Below are positions 1-7,102 of a stretch of DNA of 12,284 nucleotides, piece by piece (position 1 is the first letter of the stretch; every line of letters starts with the position of its first letter). Position numbers and translations under genes: made by a program. The DNA is from CAZQYB01 sp964582985 (GTDB lineage Bacteria; Planctomycetota; Phycisphaerae; Sedimentisphaerales; Anaerobacaceae). The DNA is taken from NCBI GenBank assembly GCA_964582985.1, contig CAZOUM010000072.1, positions 1-12,284 of the forward strand, in the 5' to 3' direction. The notes beneath the pieces are model-generated. The model did no database searches and was not told where the DNA came from. It worked only from the letters and a program-made list of their open reading frames with translations.

Positions 1-2
1 CG

Positions 3-1370
3 GCAAAGGGCGGCAATGATTACAAATTAGCTTCGGGAAAGCTTGTCTTTGCGCCTGGCAGTACAACTGAATATATCAGCCTGGACATCAAGGATGACGA
101 CATCCACGAAGACAACGAAACGGTAGTGATAGAGCTGTCCAACGCGACAGGACCGAAGGTGTTGCTCGGAACGCCGACGAAGCACACTTATACGATTATC
201 GACCCGCGACCGAAGGTACTGTTTGCACGTGCCGGCGGCAGCGGTATGGAAAAAGATACGCCGGCTTATGTTCCAGTGAGGCTCTCGGCGCCTACGCGAA
301 AGAAGGTTACTGTAGATTATGCGGTAGTCGGCGGCACGGCCACTGGAGGAGGTATCGATTATACTCTCAACTCGGGCACGGTAGTCTTTGCCCCCGGTGA
401 GACCAATCAAACCATTCCTATCACGATTATCTCCGATAGCAATGACAAGGAACCTGTCGAGACTATCATGATAAAATTGTCAAATCCGACAAATGCACTG
501 CCCGGCAAACATACAGTTTACACCCACACAATCGTATCACAGCCTATAGATTTGAAGATAGACCTGGCCGTACCAACCTGCGACGGCAAGGGGATATACC
601 CAGGCCTCGCCAAGCCCGGCTGGACTATCTGGGCCGACAAAGCATGGAAGGATATGTATATGCATGACGGCGTATGGTTGCCGTCCAGGAAAGACCCGGA
701 AGCCTTCGCGGCGGGCATCGAGGGCACGGGGGTCAAAGCGTTTTTGAGCACAGGCAGCGAGGGACAGCTCGGCATCGGCGCCAAAGGTGTTTGCCGTGCC
801 AATCTGGGCGGCGGCGGTTGCCCCAAAGGCAAGGCATCTGGCGACCCAATAGCCAATAGCTGGGCCTATGCCGTCGATTGGGCAGGACCTTACGCCGGTG
901 ACATAATTCTGCTGCTCAAGGATTTGCCGGCAGGAACATACCAACTGTACAGTTATCACAACCACTGGGAGCCATGCAAGCAGAAGAATCGCAATTGTCT
1001 GGATTGCATCTGCGGCATGCCGCCTATGCCGTCAATCACCGCTAATCCGCTGCCCGCCAAACCGGATAAGACCCCACAGGATCTCGCCGACAACATACTA
1101 AAACGTTACAGATGGAATCTGCCGACAGGAACCGGCAAGGGCGTCACGGCTATCGAAAACGCTTACAACGTGGCCCCTCAGCATGTATTATCAGACGAGG
1201 AACTCATCCCTTCCAAAATCAAATTCTCAACCGATGGTTCTGAAGTATTGATAATTTACCAGGCTGACCGGAGCTTGCCTTTGTATCCTGACTGTGCCCG
1301 TAAGGGAAGAGAAGGTGCGCGAGGAATTCTCAATGCGTTTGAGCTGATACACGTTGGCGCGTGCAAGTAG
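3..1370 (+). CDS. Calx-beta domain exported protein, 3' part only
   Basis: The reading frame is open from the left edge, so the N-terminus and any signal peptide lie outside; 455 residues are visible. Residues 1-67 are the end of one Calx-beta repeat (GGNDYKLASGKLVFAPGS, then a DDD-xxx-E-xxE calcium-loop-like motif). Residues about 68-178 are a second, complete Calx-beta repeat (VDYAVVGGTATGGGIDY, FAPGETNQTI). Such repeats are beta-sandwich, calcium-binding modules of large surface or secreted proteins. Residues 180-455 form a C-terminal region I do not recognise; it has a Gly-rich stretch, the phrase LPAGTYQLYSYHNHW and a Cys cluster (C325, C332, C335, C337). There is no C-terminal anchor, PEP-CTERM tail or dockerin. 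The next gene has its own promoter, so this gene probably ends its own transcript, although I see no clear hairpin terminator. The domain call is firm; the function is unknown. Confidence 0.85.
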   Translation, partial: AKGGNDYKLASGKLVFAPGSTTEYISLDIKDDDIHEDNETVVIELSNATGPKVLLGTPTKHTYTIIDPRPKVLFARAGGSGMEKDTPAYVPVRLSAPTRKKVTVDYAVVGGTATGGGIDYTLNSGTVVFAPGETNQTIPITIISDSNDKEPVETIMIKLSNPTNALPGKHTVYTHTIVSQPIDLKIDLAVPTCDGKGIYPGLAKPGWTIWADKAWKDMYMHDGVWLPSRKDPEAFAAGIEGTGVKAFLSTGSEGQLGIGAKGVCRANLGGGGCPKGKASGDPIANSWAYAVDWAGPYAGDIILLLKDLPAGTYQLYSYHNHWEPCKQKNRNCLDCICGMPPMPSITANPLPAKPDKTPQDLADNILKRYRWNLPTGTGKGVTAIENAYNVAPQHVLSDEELIPSKIKFSTDGSEVLIIYQADRSLPLYPDCARKGREGARGILNAFELIHVGACK

Positions 1371-1391
1371 GTCAAAGAAGACTTCACACGG

Positions 1392-1420
1392 TTGTGATTA
1401 GCAGAAGATTTTGGTATAAT
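1392..1420 (+). promoter_or_regulatory. Sigma-70-type promoter, extended -10
   Basis: TTGTGA (1392-1397), a 17-nt spacer, then TATAAT (1415-1420) preceded by TGG, which makes an extended -10. The expected transcript start is near 1427, leaving a leader of roughly 115-150 nt before the LamG gene. It lies just after the stop of the Calx-beta gene. Seen directly; activity is inferred. Confidence 0.7.
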
Positions 1421-1575
1421 CGCTCAACTAAGGGCAGGAAACGTGTTCCTAAGATTGATAAACGAAAAATCGTAGTAGAGCACGGTCTTGGCCACCCATT
1501 TGCCGAGTGGATTATGCCGTGTGGCTTTGGACTACGAGCGTGGAAAAAGTGGTAGCAAAAACCGAAAATATTAGG

Positions 1576-3333
1576 ATGATAATTACATTGGTTTTCTTCT
1601 GTTGTACTGCTCTGGTCCTCAGCCTCGTAGAACGCGGACGTGCAGCGGTCACATTTGATGGAATGACGTGGTACGACTCCCATTCGCCTTCAACTATGTT
1701 CCTGAACAACGATGGTCAGCTTGAGTGGATACCTTACAACGACCACCAGATAATAGTGAGAATTCCCGACCAGGTCCTCAGTGACACAGGCGACGTGGTC
1801 GAGATTTCCTACTACTGGCTCTCGGACGGTCAGGGTAATATTGCTGGCTGCGACGACTGCCAGAACGAAGCAACCTGCAACTTCAACAAGGATATTACCT
1901 GTGTTTCGGGAACCGGTGACTTCCGTGTGGGCCTGTTTGAATCGGACGGCGATTATATCACCGCGGACGGCATGGGTGTCAAAAACGATATCTTCCGGGG
2001 CTACAAAGGCTACAAGTTCTGCATGCAGCCACACGTCGACATTGAACCGGTAAGATGGCAGGAGGCATCCGGCGAGCCGCACATCGCCGGAGGATTTTAC
2101 GAGCGGGATATGGTCGATGACCCCAGGCTTCTTAGCGTAAACCAGGTTTTTGACCGCATCAGTATGTACGGCGGTTTCGAGCTGCCATTAGGTCAGTTCA
2201 GTTTGTGGACGATAAGACTGGAACGGCTTTCCACAAACAGCGTCGAGATGTCTGTTACACTCAACGGAATCACCTACACCGATATCGACACTACTGACAC
2301 GCCCACTATTCCCCAACCGAACAAGATTGATGTGTTTGCCATTGAATTTCCGAATCCCAATCCATATTCCAGAGTGGTTCTGGATATACCGTGCGAGCTG
2401 GGGCCGGCTGACTTCGATCATAACGACCTGATTGATGTGGCTGACTTTGTAGTGATTGCAGACCACTGGCTCGAAACTGACGTTTGTCTGCCCGTCATTG
2501 CACCGGATGCCAACGGCCTTGTTATGTACTACGCCTTCGATGGTCCCCTCGGCACCGATGTCCCGACCGGCCTCGTCGACAACACCGGAACCTACGCCGC
2601 CTCCATCATTGAAGGCACCGACCCTGATTCGTCAATCAAGTATGCCAGCCCCAATCCAACATACAACCCCAGCGGTGCGGCCGCCCAGTTCGATAATGAC
2701 AACTGGGATGAATATGCCGGCGATACGTTCCTGATTCCCAATTCAGGCGGACTCGACTTCACCGCGTTCGATGAATTCACCATAGAACTCTTTATCAACC
2801 CATCTTCCTCCGGTGCAGGCCACACCCGCAGGTTATTTTCCGAGTACATATACGCCTATATGTACTTGGACGGCGATAACACGCTGCACGCCGTTCGTAA
2901 ATGGGGCCCCGGCGACTGGGACGAAAACCGTACGCATCTAACAGGCTCGGTTATCATGGATGAGTGGTCTCATGTTGCGATGACGTGGGACGCCAACGGT
3001 ACCGGGGACAAGTTCAAGTTCTATGTCAATGGCGAGCCGGCAGCCGGCGCCCCCGGCACTTCAACGTCTACCATTGATTCTACCGCCAGCTTTACCATTG
3101 GCGGATACCAGCGTGAAAACGGCTCGACCGCGCAGTTCTTTCAGGGAAGAATCGATGAGTTTGGGCTTTACGACTACGCGCTGTCGGTTCAAGAGGTCGC
3201 ATACCTCGCAACCGGCGGCCAGGGACAGATACACATCCCCCTTGAGACGCCCGCAAATCTACACGCCGATGACATAATCAACTTCAAGGATGTAGCAGTC
3301 TTTGCCTTGCAATGGCTCAAAACTTGCCCATGA
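1576..3333 (+). CDS. Secreted LamG domain protein with split dockerin-like motifs
   Basis: 585 residues from the ATG chosen here. The N-terminus is a hydrophobic export signal (MIITLVFFCCTALVLSLV, then ERGRAAV). An in-frame GTG at 1540 would add a positively charged n-region (MEKVVAKTENIR) and is a real alternative, because the ATG has only a weak AGG in front. Residues about 25-275 are an unassigned beta-rich region with a Cys cluster near CDDCQNEATCNF. Residues about 278-300 (DFDHNDLIDVADFVVIADHWL) are one EF-hand-like dockerin repeat. Residues about 310-550 are a LamG/concanavalin-like domain (LVMYYAFDG, FTIELFINP, EWSHVAMTWD, FYVNGE, GRIDEFGLYDYAL). The last 20 residues (DDIINFKDVAVFALQWL) are the second dockerin-like repeat. 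This is likely an extracellular carbohydrate-binding or adhesion protein; no catalytic motif was recognised. Confidence 0.85.
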   Translation: MIITLVFFCCTALVLSLVERGRAAVTFDGMTWYDSHSPSTMFLNNDGQLEWIPYNDHQIIVRIPDQVLSDTGDVVEISYYWLSDGQGNIAGCDDCQNEATCNFNKDITCVSGTGDFRVGLFESDGDYITADGMGVKNDIFRGYKGYKFCMQPHVDIEPVRWQEASGEPHIAGGFYERDMVDDPRLLSVNQVFDRISMYGGFELPLGQFSLWTIRLERLSTNSVEMSVTLNGITYTDIDTTDTPTIPQPNKIDVFAIEFPNPNPYSRVVLDIPCELGPADFDHNDLIDVADFVVIADHWLETDVCLPVIAPDANGLVMYYAFDGPLGTDVPTGLVDNTGTYAASIIEGTDPDSSIKYASPNPTYNPSGAAAQFDNDNWDEYAGDTFLIPNSGGLDFTAFDEFTIELFINPSSSGAGHTRRLFSEYIYAYMYLDGDNTLHAVRKWGPGDWDENRTHLTGSVIMDEWSHVAMTWDANGTGDKFKFYVNGEPAAGAPGTSTSTIDSTASFTIGGYQRENGSTAQFFQGRIDEFGLYDYALSVQEVAYLATGGQGQIHIPLETPANLHADDIINFKDVAVFALQWLKTCP

Positions 3334-3398
3334 CCTCGCGCCTGTGTCCTCTGCCTAATTCTTGCTCGCAGATGCAACCCCTTAATATTATTGGCGAC

Positions 3399-3426
3399 TT
3401 GCAACCAAATAGAAATGCAATATAAT
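3399..3426 (+). promoter_or_regulatory. Promoter of the DUF362 iron-sulfur gene
   Basis: TTGCAA (3399-3404), a 16-nt spacer, then TATAAT (3421-3426). The transcript is expected to begin near 3433, on top of tandem GTG codons at 3431 and 3434 and only about 10 nt before the ATG at 3443. The leader is therefore absent or minimal. Confidence 0.65.
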
Positions 3427-3442
3427 ACCCGTGGTGATTTCT

Positions 3443-4519
3443 ATGAGCACTAAAGTATATTTTATCAAAGCAGCCGTTAAGGACGGCGAAAAAGTAATTT
3501 CCGAAAAGGCCCGAAGGTTATTTAAAGCCGGCGGATTCAAAAAGCGCTTCTCCGAGAATGATTTCACCGCCATCAAACTCCATGTCGGCGAAGGCGCAAA
3601 CAACACCTACGTAAAGGCCCCCTATATCAAGGGATTAGTGGACGAACTACTCGCCCTGAAAACAAGACCGTTTGTCACTGACACCAATACTTTATACGTC
3701 GGCCGAAGGCACAACACCATCGACCACGCTGTTCTTGCTGCCGAGCACGGCTTCTCTTTAGATACCCTCGGCATACCATTCATCGTAGCCGGTGGATTGT
3801 TCGGAACAGCAGAAACCGCAGTCCAAATCAACGGCGAAATCAATAAAGAAGTTTTCATTGCGCACGACCTCGTAAGATGCCAGGCCATTCTCTCAATTGC
3901 GCACCTCACCGGCCACCCCGCCGCCTACCCCGCCGCCACGCTAAAAACCCTCGGTATGGGCTGTGCCAGCAGAAAAGGAAAAATGAAACAGCACGCCGCC
4001 CTCAAGCTCGGCATCGGAAACGATTGCACACTTTGCGGCGAATGTGCCAAACACTGCCCTGCCGATGCAATTACACTCGATAACAAAAAAGCACACATCG
4101 ACCAGGACAAATGCATCGGCTGCGCGGAATGTATGTCGGTTTGCAGATTCGGCGCCGTAAGATGCAACTGGGGCGAAGAGACTGAAGTAATGCAAAAAAG
4201 CGTCGCTGAGCACGCACTTGGCGTCTTGAAAGGAAAACAGGACAAAGCCACATTCTTCAACTTTATTATTGCTGTCACCAAAGACTGTGATTGTTTCGGC
4301 ACGCCGAATATGCGCAGAATAACCGATGACATAGGTATAGTCGCCTCAACCGACCCCGTCGCGGTCGACAAAGCAACTGTGGACCTGGTCGAAAAAAAAG
4401 CAGGCAAAAAACTAACGAAGTTGTTGGAGAATGACAAAGTCGACCCACGCTGCCAAATCGAACACGCCGAGCACATCGGCCTCGGAAGCACCGAATACGA
4501 GCTTGAAGAGGTCGGCTGA
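3443..4519 (+). CDS. DUF362 domain protein with two [4Fe-4S] ferredoxin motifs
   Basis: 358 residues, cytoplasmic, with no signal peptide. An N-terminal DUF362 region (IKLHVGEGANNTYVKAPYIK; VTDTNTLYVGRR) and a C-terminal DUF362 signature (GIVASTDPVAVDKAT, about residues 298-311) surround a bacterial ferredoxin insert. The cluster ligands are C195, C198, C201, C205 followed by Pro, and C224, C227, C230, C234, a classic 2x[4Fe-4S] arrangement. A further Cys pair, DCDCFG (C282/C284), follows. Family members are uncharacterised iron-sulfur proteins, often annotated as ferredoxins, so an electron-transfer or cluster-related role is inferred only. ATG 3443 is preceded at 5 nt by GGTGA. A leaderless start at GTG 3434 would add three residues and fits the -10 spacing seen at two other genes here. 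The next gene, 80 nt downstream, has its own promoter. Confidence 0.9.
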   Translation: MSTKVYFIKAAVKDGEKVISEKARRLFKAGGFKKRFSENDFTAIKLHVGEGANNTYVKAPYIKGLVDELLALKTRPFVTDTNTLYVGRRHNTIDHAVLAAEHGFSLDTLGIPFIVAGGLFGTAETAVQINGEINKEVFIAHDLVRCQAILSIAHLTGHPAAYPAATLKTLGMGCASRKGKMKQHAALKLGIGNDCTLCGECAKHCPADAITLDNKKAHIDQDKCIGCAECMSVCRFGAVRCNWGEETEVMQKSVAEHALGVLKGKQDKATFFNFIIAVTKDCDCFGTPNMRRITDDIGIVASTDPVAVDKATVDLVEKKAGKKLTKLLENDKVDPRCQIEHAEHIGLGSTEYELEEVG

Positions 4520-4541
4520 CCCCTGTACCAGCAGAAATTGT

Positions 4542-4551
4542 TAAATATTTA
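4542..4551 (+). promoter_or_regulatory. AT palindrome upstream of the XRE-S24 promoter
   Basis: TAAATATTTA is a perfect 10-bp palindrome 12 nt upstream of the predicted -35 of the XRE-S24 gene, inside an A/T-rich stretch that could act as an UP element. It could also be an operator for autoregulation. This is inferred from position only, and a 10-bp AT palindrome is weak evidence. Confidence 0.25.
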
Positions 4552-4563
4552 CCTAATTTTTGC

Positions 4564-4591
4564 TTGCGTTCAACAAAACTGGTGGTATAAT
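4564..4591 (+). promoter_or_regulatory. Extended -10 promoter of the XRE-S24 gene (leaderless)
   Basis: TTGCGT (4564-4569), a 16-nt spacer, then TATAAT (4586-4591) preceded by TGG. Only 7 nt (TAGCATT) separate the -10 box from the ATG at 4599, so transcription should start at or within 1-2 nt of the start codon. No Shine-Dalgarno sequence can fit. Confidence 0.7.
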
Positions 4592-4598
4592 TAGCATT

Positions 4599-5375
4599 AT
4601 GTCATTAGGCCAGATAATAAGGAAAAAACGGGAAGCGCTGAAACTGACGCTGGACGAGGTCGGCAGCCGAATTGGATTCTCCAAGCCGTACCTTTCCACC
4701 ATCGAAACCGACAAAGTAAAAAATCCTCCCAGCGACGAGCTGCTGACAAAGCTCGAGAAGATACTTCAGTTTGAGCCAGGCCTGCTGCTGCACATCGCTC
4801 ATATAGAACGGATTCCACCTGACATTCGCCAGGAATACGAGTCCGCCGAGGCCGAAAATCAGAAATGGCGGCAGTTCATCAAAAACCTTGTTCAGAAAAA
4901 AACCAATGTCACCCAGCTCGACGCCCTTCTGGCCGGGAGCAATTTGGACATCGCTCAGGACACTTCACCGTTGGCCGCCGGCCGACTTGTCCCCGTAATA
5001 AACAAAGTCTCAGCCGGGTACCCCACCGATTTCGACGACCTCGATTACCCCGCAGGCGTGGCGGACGATTACGTTCGCTGCCCCGACCTGCACGACCCCA
5101 ACGCCTTCGCCGTGCGGGTTATCGGAGATTCGATGGAGCCGAAGTTCCGCGAAGGTGACATCGTCGCCTTCTCACCGGCAGCCGAGGTCCGCAACGGCGA
5201 TGACTGCTTCATCCGTTTTGCAACACCGCACGAAACAAGCTTCAAAAGGGTTTTCTTCGAGCCGGACAATAAAGTCCGACTCCAGCCAAGAAACGAAAAC
5301 TATTCGCCTATGATTGTCGACGGCAACCGAATAAACGGCCTGTACCGCGCCGTCATAAAATACGAAAAACTCTAA
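4599..5375 (+). CDS. XRE-family transcriptional regulator with LexA-like S24 peptidase domain
   Basis: 258 residues. Residues about 3-62 are a Cro/CI-type helix-turn-helix (IIRKKREALKLTLDEVGSRI, then GFSKPYLSTIE). A linker of about 65 residues follows, and residues about 130-255 are a peptidase S24 domain. The catalytic Ser is S178 (GDSMEP) and the general-base Lys is K216 (TSFKRV), 38 residues apart, close to the 37 of LexA. The self-cleavage dipeptide is Ala139-Gly140 (KVSAGYP). By family knowledge such proteins repress genes until RecA-stimulated autocleavage. All three elements are intact, so it should be cleavable. It is not LexA itself, because the DNA-binding domain is XRE rather than winged helix. 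No phage genes are nearby. The start is set at ATG 4599 because the promoter occupies the sequence before it. It converges with comF with a 27-nt gap and no clear terminator. Confidence 0.92.
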   Translation: MSLGQIIRKKREALKLTLDEVGSRIGFSKPYLSTIETDKVKNPPSDELLTKLEKILQFEPGLLLHIAHIERIPPDIRQEYESAEAENQKWRQFIKNLVQKKTNVTQLDALLAGSNLDIAQDTSPLAAGRLVPVINKVSAGYPTDFDDLDYPAGVADDYVRCPDLHDPNAFAVRVIGDSMEPKFREGDIVAFSPAAEVRNGDDCFIRFATPHETSFKRVFFEPDNKVRLQPRNENYSPMIVDGNRINGLYRAVIKYEKL

Positions 5376-5402
5376 GAAGCCCTTCTCGCGACTCGTACTC
5401 CT

Positions 5403-6158
5403 TCAGCCGGTATTTTGACCGGCAACCGCCAAAACCAAGGCGAAGACCCTTGAAGCCCCGGCCTCTTTTAATGTCTTTGCACACTCGTTCAAAGTCGCAC
5501 CAGTTGTTTTGATATCATCGACAAGACAAATATTCCGCCCATCAAAGTTGTGTCCACGCCGCACGGCAAAAGCACCCGCAACATTTCTGGCCCGAGCAGC
5601 AGGACTTGCCATCGTCGGCTGCGATTTCGTGTAGCGGATTCGTGCAAGGTCCATGCTGATTTCTGCTGTCGAGTGTTTCAGTTTCTTAGCTAAAACCAAG
5701 GATTGATTATAGCCCCGAACCAATCTTCTAAACCAGTGCAGCGGAACAGGAACGAAAAGCTCTATCTCATCAGAAAAACCGCTGCCCTGCAGTGCGGAGT
5801 TCGCCAAAAAGCCCAGAACATTATCGAGCTCCGTCCTGCTTTTCTTAAACGCGAGTATCATCTTCCGTAACGCTTCTCCGTAAACGCCGCTTCGAGCTAT
5901 CCGGTCAAAGTGCATTTCTTTGCCCTGACAATCAGGACACGCCCCTTGAACCAAACCATACCTGCTCGCATCCCGCCCACACCGTGGACAGTAATCCGCC
6001 CCCGCGCAAGAAAGTAACTGCTCCCAACAATCCCTGCACAGACTATTGTCGGTCTCGCAAATGCTTTCACCACAACTAATGCACACCGCGGGCCATAGAA
6101 GATGATTCAACCCCTGCAAACCAAAACGGCACCCTTTTTTTAGTTTTACGATATCCAC
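5403..6158 (-). CDS. comF: ComF family protein (phosphoribosyltransferase-like)
   Basis: 251 residues. The N-terminus carries four CxxC pairs typical of ComF zinc fingers: C26/C29 (CISC), C41/C44, C57/C60 (CPRC) and C74/C77 (CPDC). The C-terminal half is a type I PRTase fold with the PRPP-binding loop at about residues 208-222 (NICLVDDIKTTGATLNE) and the upstream VPVPLHWFRRLVRGYNQS segment. ComF proteins take part in uptake of single-stranded DNA during natural transformation, at the inner face of the membrane; many bacteria keep comF without shown competence. No other com gene is visible. The start is a GTG placed 7 nt after a TATAAT, so the mRNA is probably leaderless. The length is normal for the family (about 220-250). 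Confidence 0.92.
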   Translation of the reverse strand: MDIVKLKKGCRFGLQGLNHLLWPAVCISCGESICETDNSLCRDCWEQLLSCAGADYCPRCGRDASRYGLVQGACPDCQGKEMHFDRIARSGVYGEALRKMILAFKKSRTELDNVLGFLANSALQGSGFSDEIELFVPVPLHWFRRLVRGYNQSLVLAKKLKHSTAEISMDLARIRYTKSQPTMASPAARARNVAGAFAVRRGHNFDGRNICLVDDIKTTGATLNECAKTLKEAGASRVFALVLAVAGQNTG

Positions 6159-6165
6159 GTCAGCA

Positions 6166-6194
6166 ATTATAGGAGATTCAGCAACAGATATAAA
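6166..6194 (-). promoter_or_regulatory. Promoter of comF (leaderless)
   Basis: Read on the minus strand: TTTATA (6194-6189), a 17-nt spacer, then TATAAT (6171-6166). Only 7 nt (TGCTGAC) lie between the -10 box and the GTG start at 6158. It sits in the 91-nt gap after the pseudopilin gene, so comF is probably transcribed separately from the B12 operon. Confidence 0.6.
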
Positions 6195-6249
6195 TAGTCG
6201 AGCTAAACTTGAACGCTGTAAGCAGACCAGCCGACCAACTGTCTATTTG

Positions 6250-7074
6250 TTATTCCAAATCGTATGCGCTGTTGTCCTGCGAGAGAAATCCTATTTTGAC
6301 TCCTGACTTGTCATTGTATTGGTCAATCTCGCTCTTTGCCTCCGTCACGCTTTCAGTATAAAGCAATTCCTGCGAATCGACATGCCCGTCACACCACGCC
6401 ACATTAGTCCTCCCGCCGTGCCTATATCCCTGCGTACCCGCTGCTTTAAGGCTGTTATCGGTGTCCCCGTCCCACGGCCACGGCGCCCGCATAAATTTGT
6501 TCGCCCCCTCGCTGTATTCACCGTCCCCAAAAAGCGCACAAAGAACCGGCCGCCTCACCCTGTAAATCTTCACCGGCATCACTATCTCATACCACGCCGG
6601 TGCCCCGGTAATTGTTCTGATTTGTCCGGTATAACTGGCGCTGACCCTCTCCCCCCCGCCGTGCCCGATGTAACTTGTATTATAGTTGTAGCCGCTGTAC
6701 GGGTCACCTGCCGTACCGGACTCGCCACTGAAAGAAGGACACTGCTGAACCTTTTCGATTGTCCTGCCCTGCCACAACAGCCCCGGCACAACCTCTTTCT
6801 CACTCGTAGCCAAATCTGTAACCGTCGTAAAATCCCAGCAATACTCAAACCTCGCAGAGTCCGTCTGCCGGTATTGCGCGACCGGATAATAGTCATTATT
6901 CGCCTGCGCATACGTCTGCGCCGCTATTGCCATCTGCCTCAGATTGTTCAAACAGCAAATCCGCTGTCCCTGCTGCCGTGCCTTGCCCAGCGATGGCAAA
7001 AGAATCCCCATCAGCATCGAGATGATGCCAATAACCACCAACAGCTCCATCAATGTAAACGCCTTTCTTTGCAT
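6250..7074 (-). CDS. Type IV pilin/pseudopilin-like protein with H-x9-DG motif
   Basis: 274 residues. The N-terminus is a class III prepilin signal, MQRKA followed by FTLMELLVVIGIISMLMG. The mature protein would start at Phe6, with the hallmark Glu as its fifth residue (E10); the residue before the cut is Ala rather than the usual Gly. The single helix runs to about residue 27. The C-terminal half is a globular domain ending in the H-x9-DG signature (H219 ... D229-G230, with HGGRTNVAWCDGH), widespread in the expanded planctomycete pseudopilin-like families. It should be processed by a prepilin peptidase and sit in the envelope with its head outside the membrane. It is the third gene after the cobalamin riboswitch, 28 nt behind the surface-protein gene, so probably co-transcribed. 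The start ATG 7074 is chosen by the prepilin motif; no good Shine-Dalgarno sequence is seen. Confidence 0.85.
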   Translation of the reverse strand: MQRKAFTLMELLVVIGIISMLMGILLPSLGKARQQGQRICCLNNLRQMAIAAQTYAQANNDYYPVAQYRQTDSARFEYCWDFTTVTDLATSEKEVVPGLLWQGRTIEKVQQCPSFSGESGTAGDPYSGYNYNTSYIGHGGGERVSASYTGQIRTITGAPAWYEIVMPVKIYRVRRPVLCALFGDGEYSEGANKFMRAPWPWDGDTDNSLKAAGTQGYRHGGRTNVAWCDGHVDSQELLYTESVTEAKSEIDQYNDKSGVKIGFLSQDNSAYDLE

Positions 7075-7102
7075 AGCTTCGGAATTAAAATCTATTCTTG
7101 AA

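Noticed and set aside
1361..1555. Small + strand open frame between the Calx-beta and LamG genes.
   Set aside because: It overlaps the promoter, lacks a ribosome site and has no recognisable protein features.
3925..4491. Open frame of 188 codons on the minus strand.
   Set aside because: It is antisense to the ferredoxin-DUF362 gene, whose Cys motifs establish the + strand as coding.
5406..5423. GCCGGT/ACCGGC hairpin between the convergent XRE-S24 and comF genes, as a terminator.
   Set aside because: It lies inside the last codons of comF and has no T-run on either strand.
6319..7101. Open frame of 260 codons on the + strand.
   Set aside because: It is the antisense shadow of the pseudopilin gene, with Arg/Pro-rich composition and no ribosome site.
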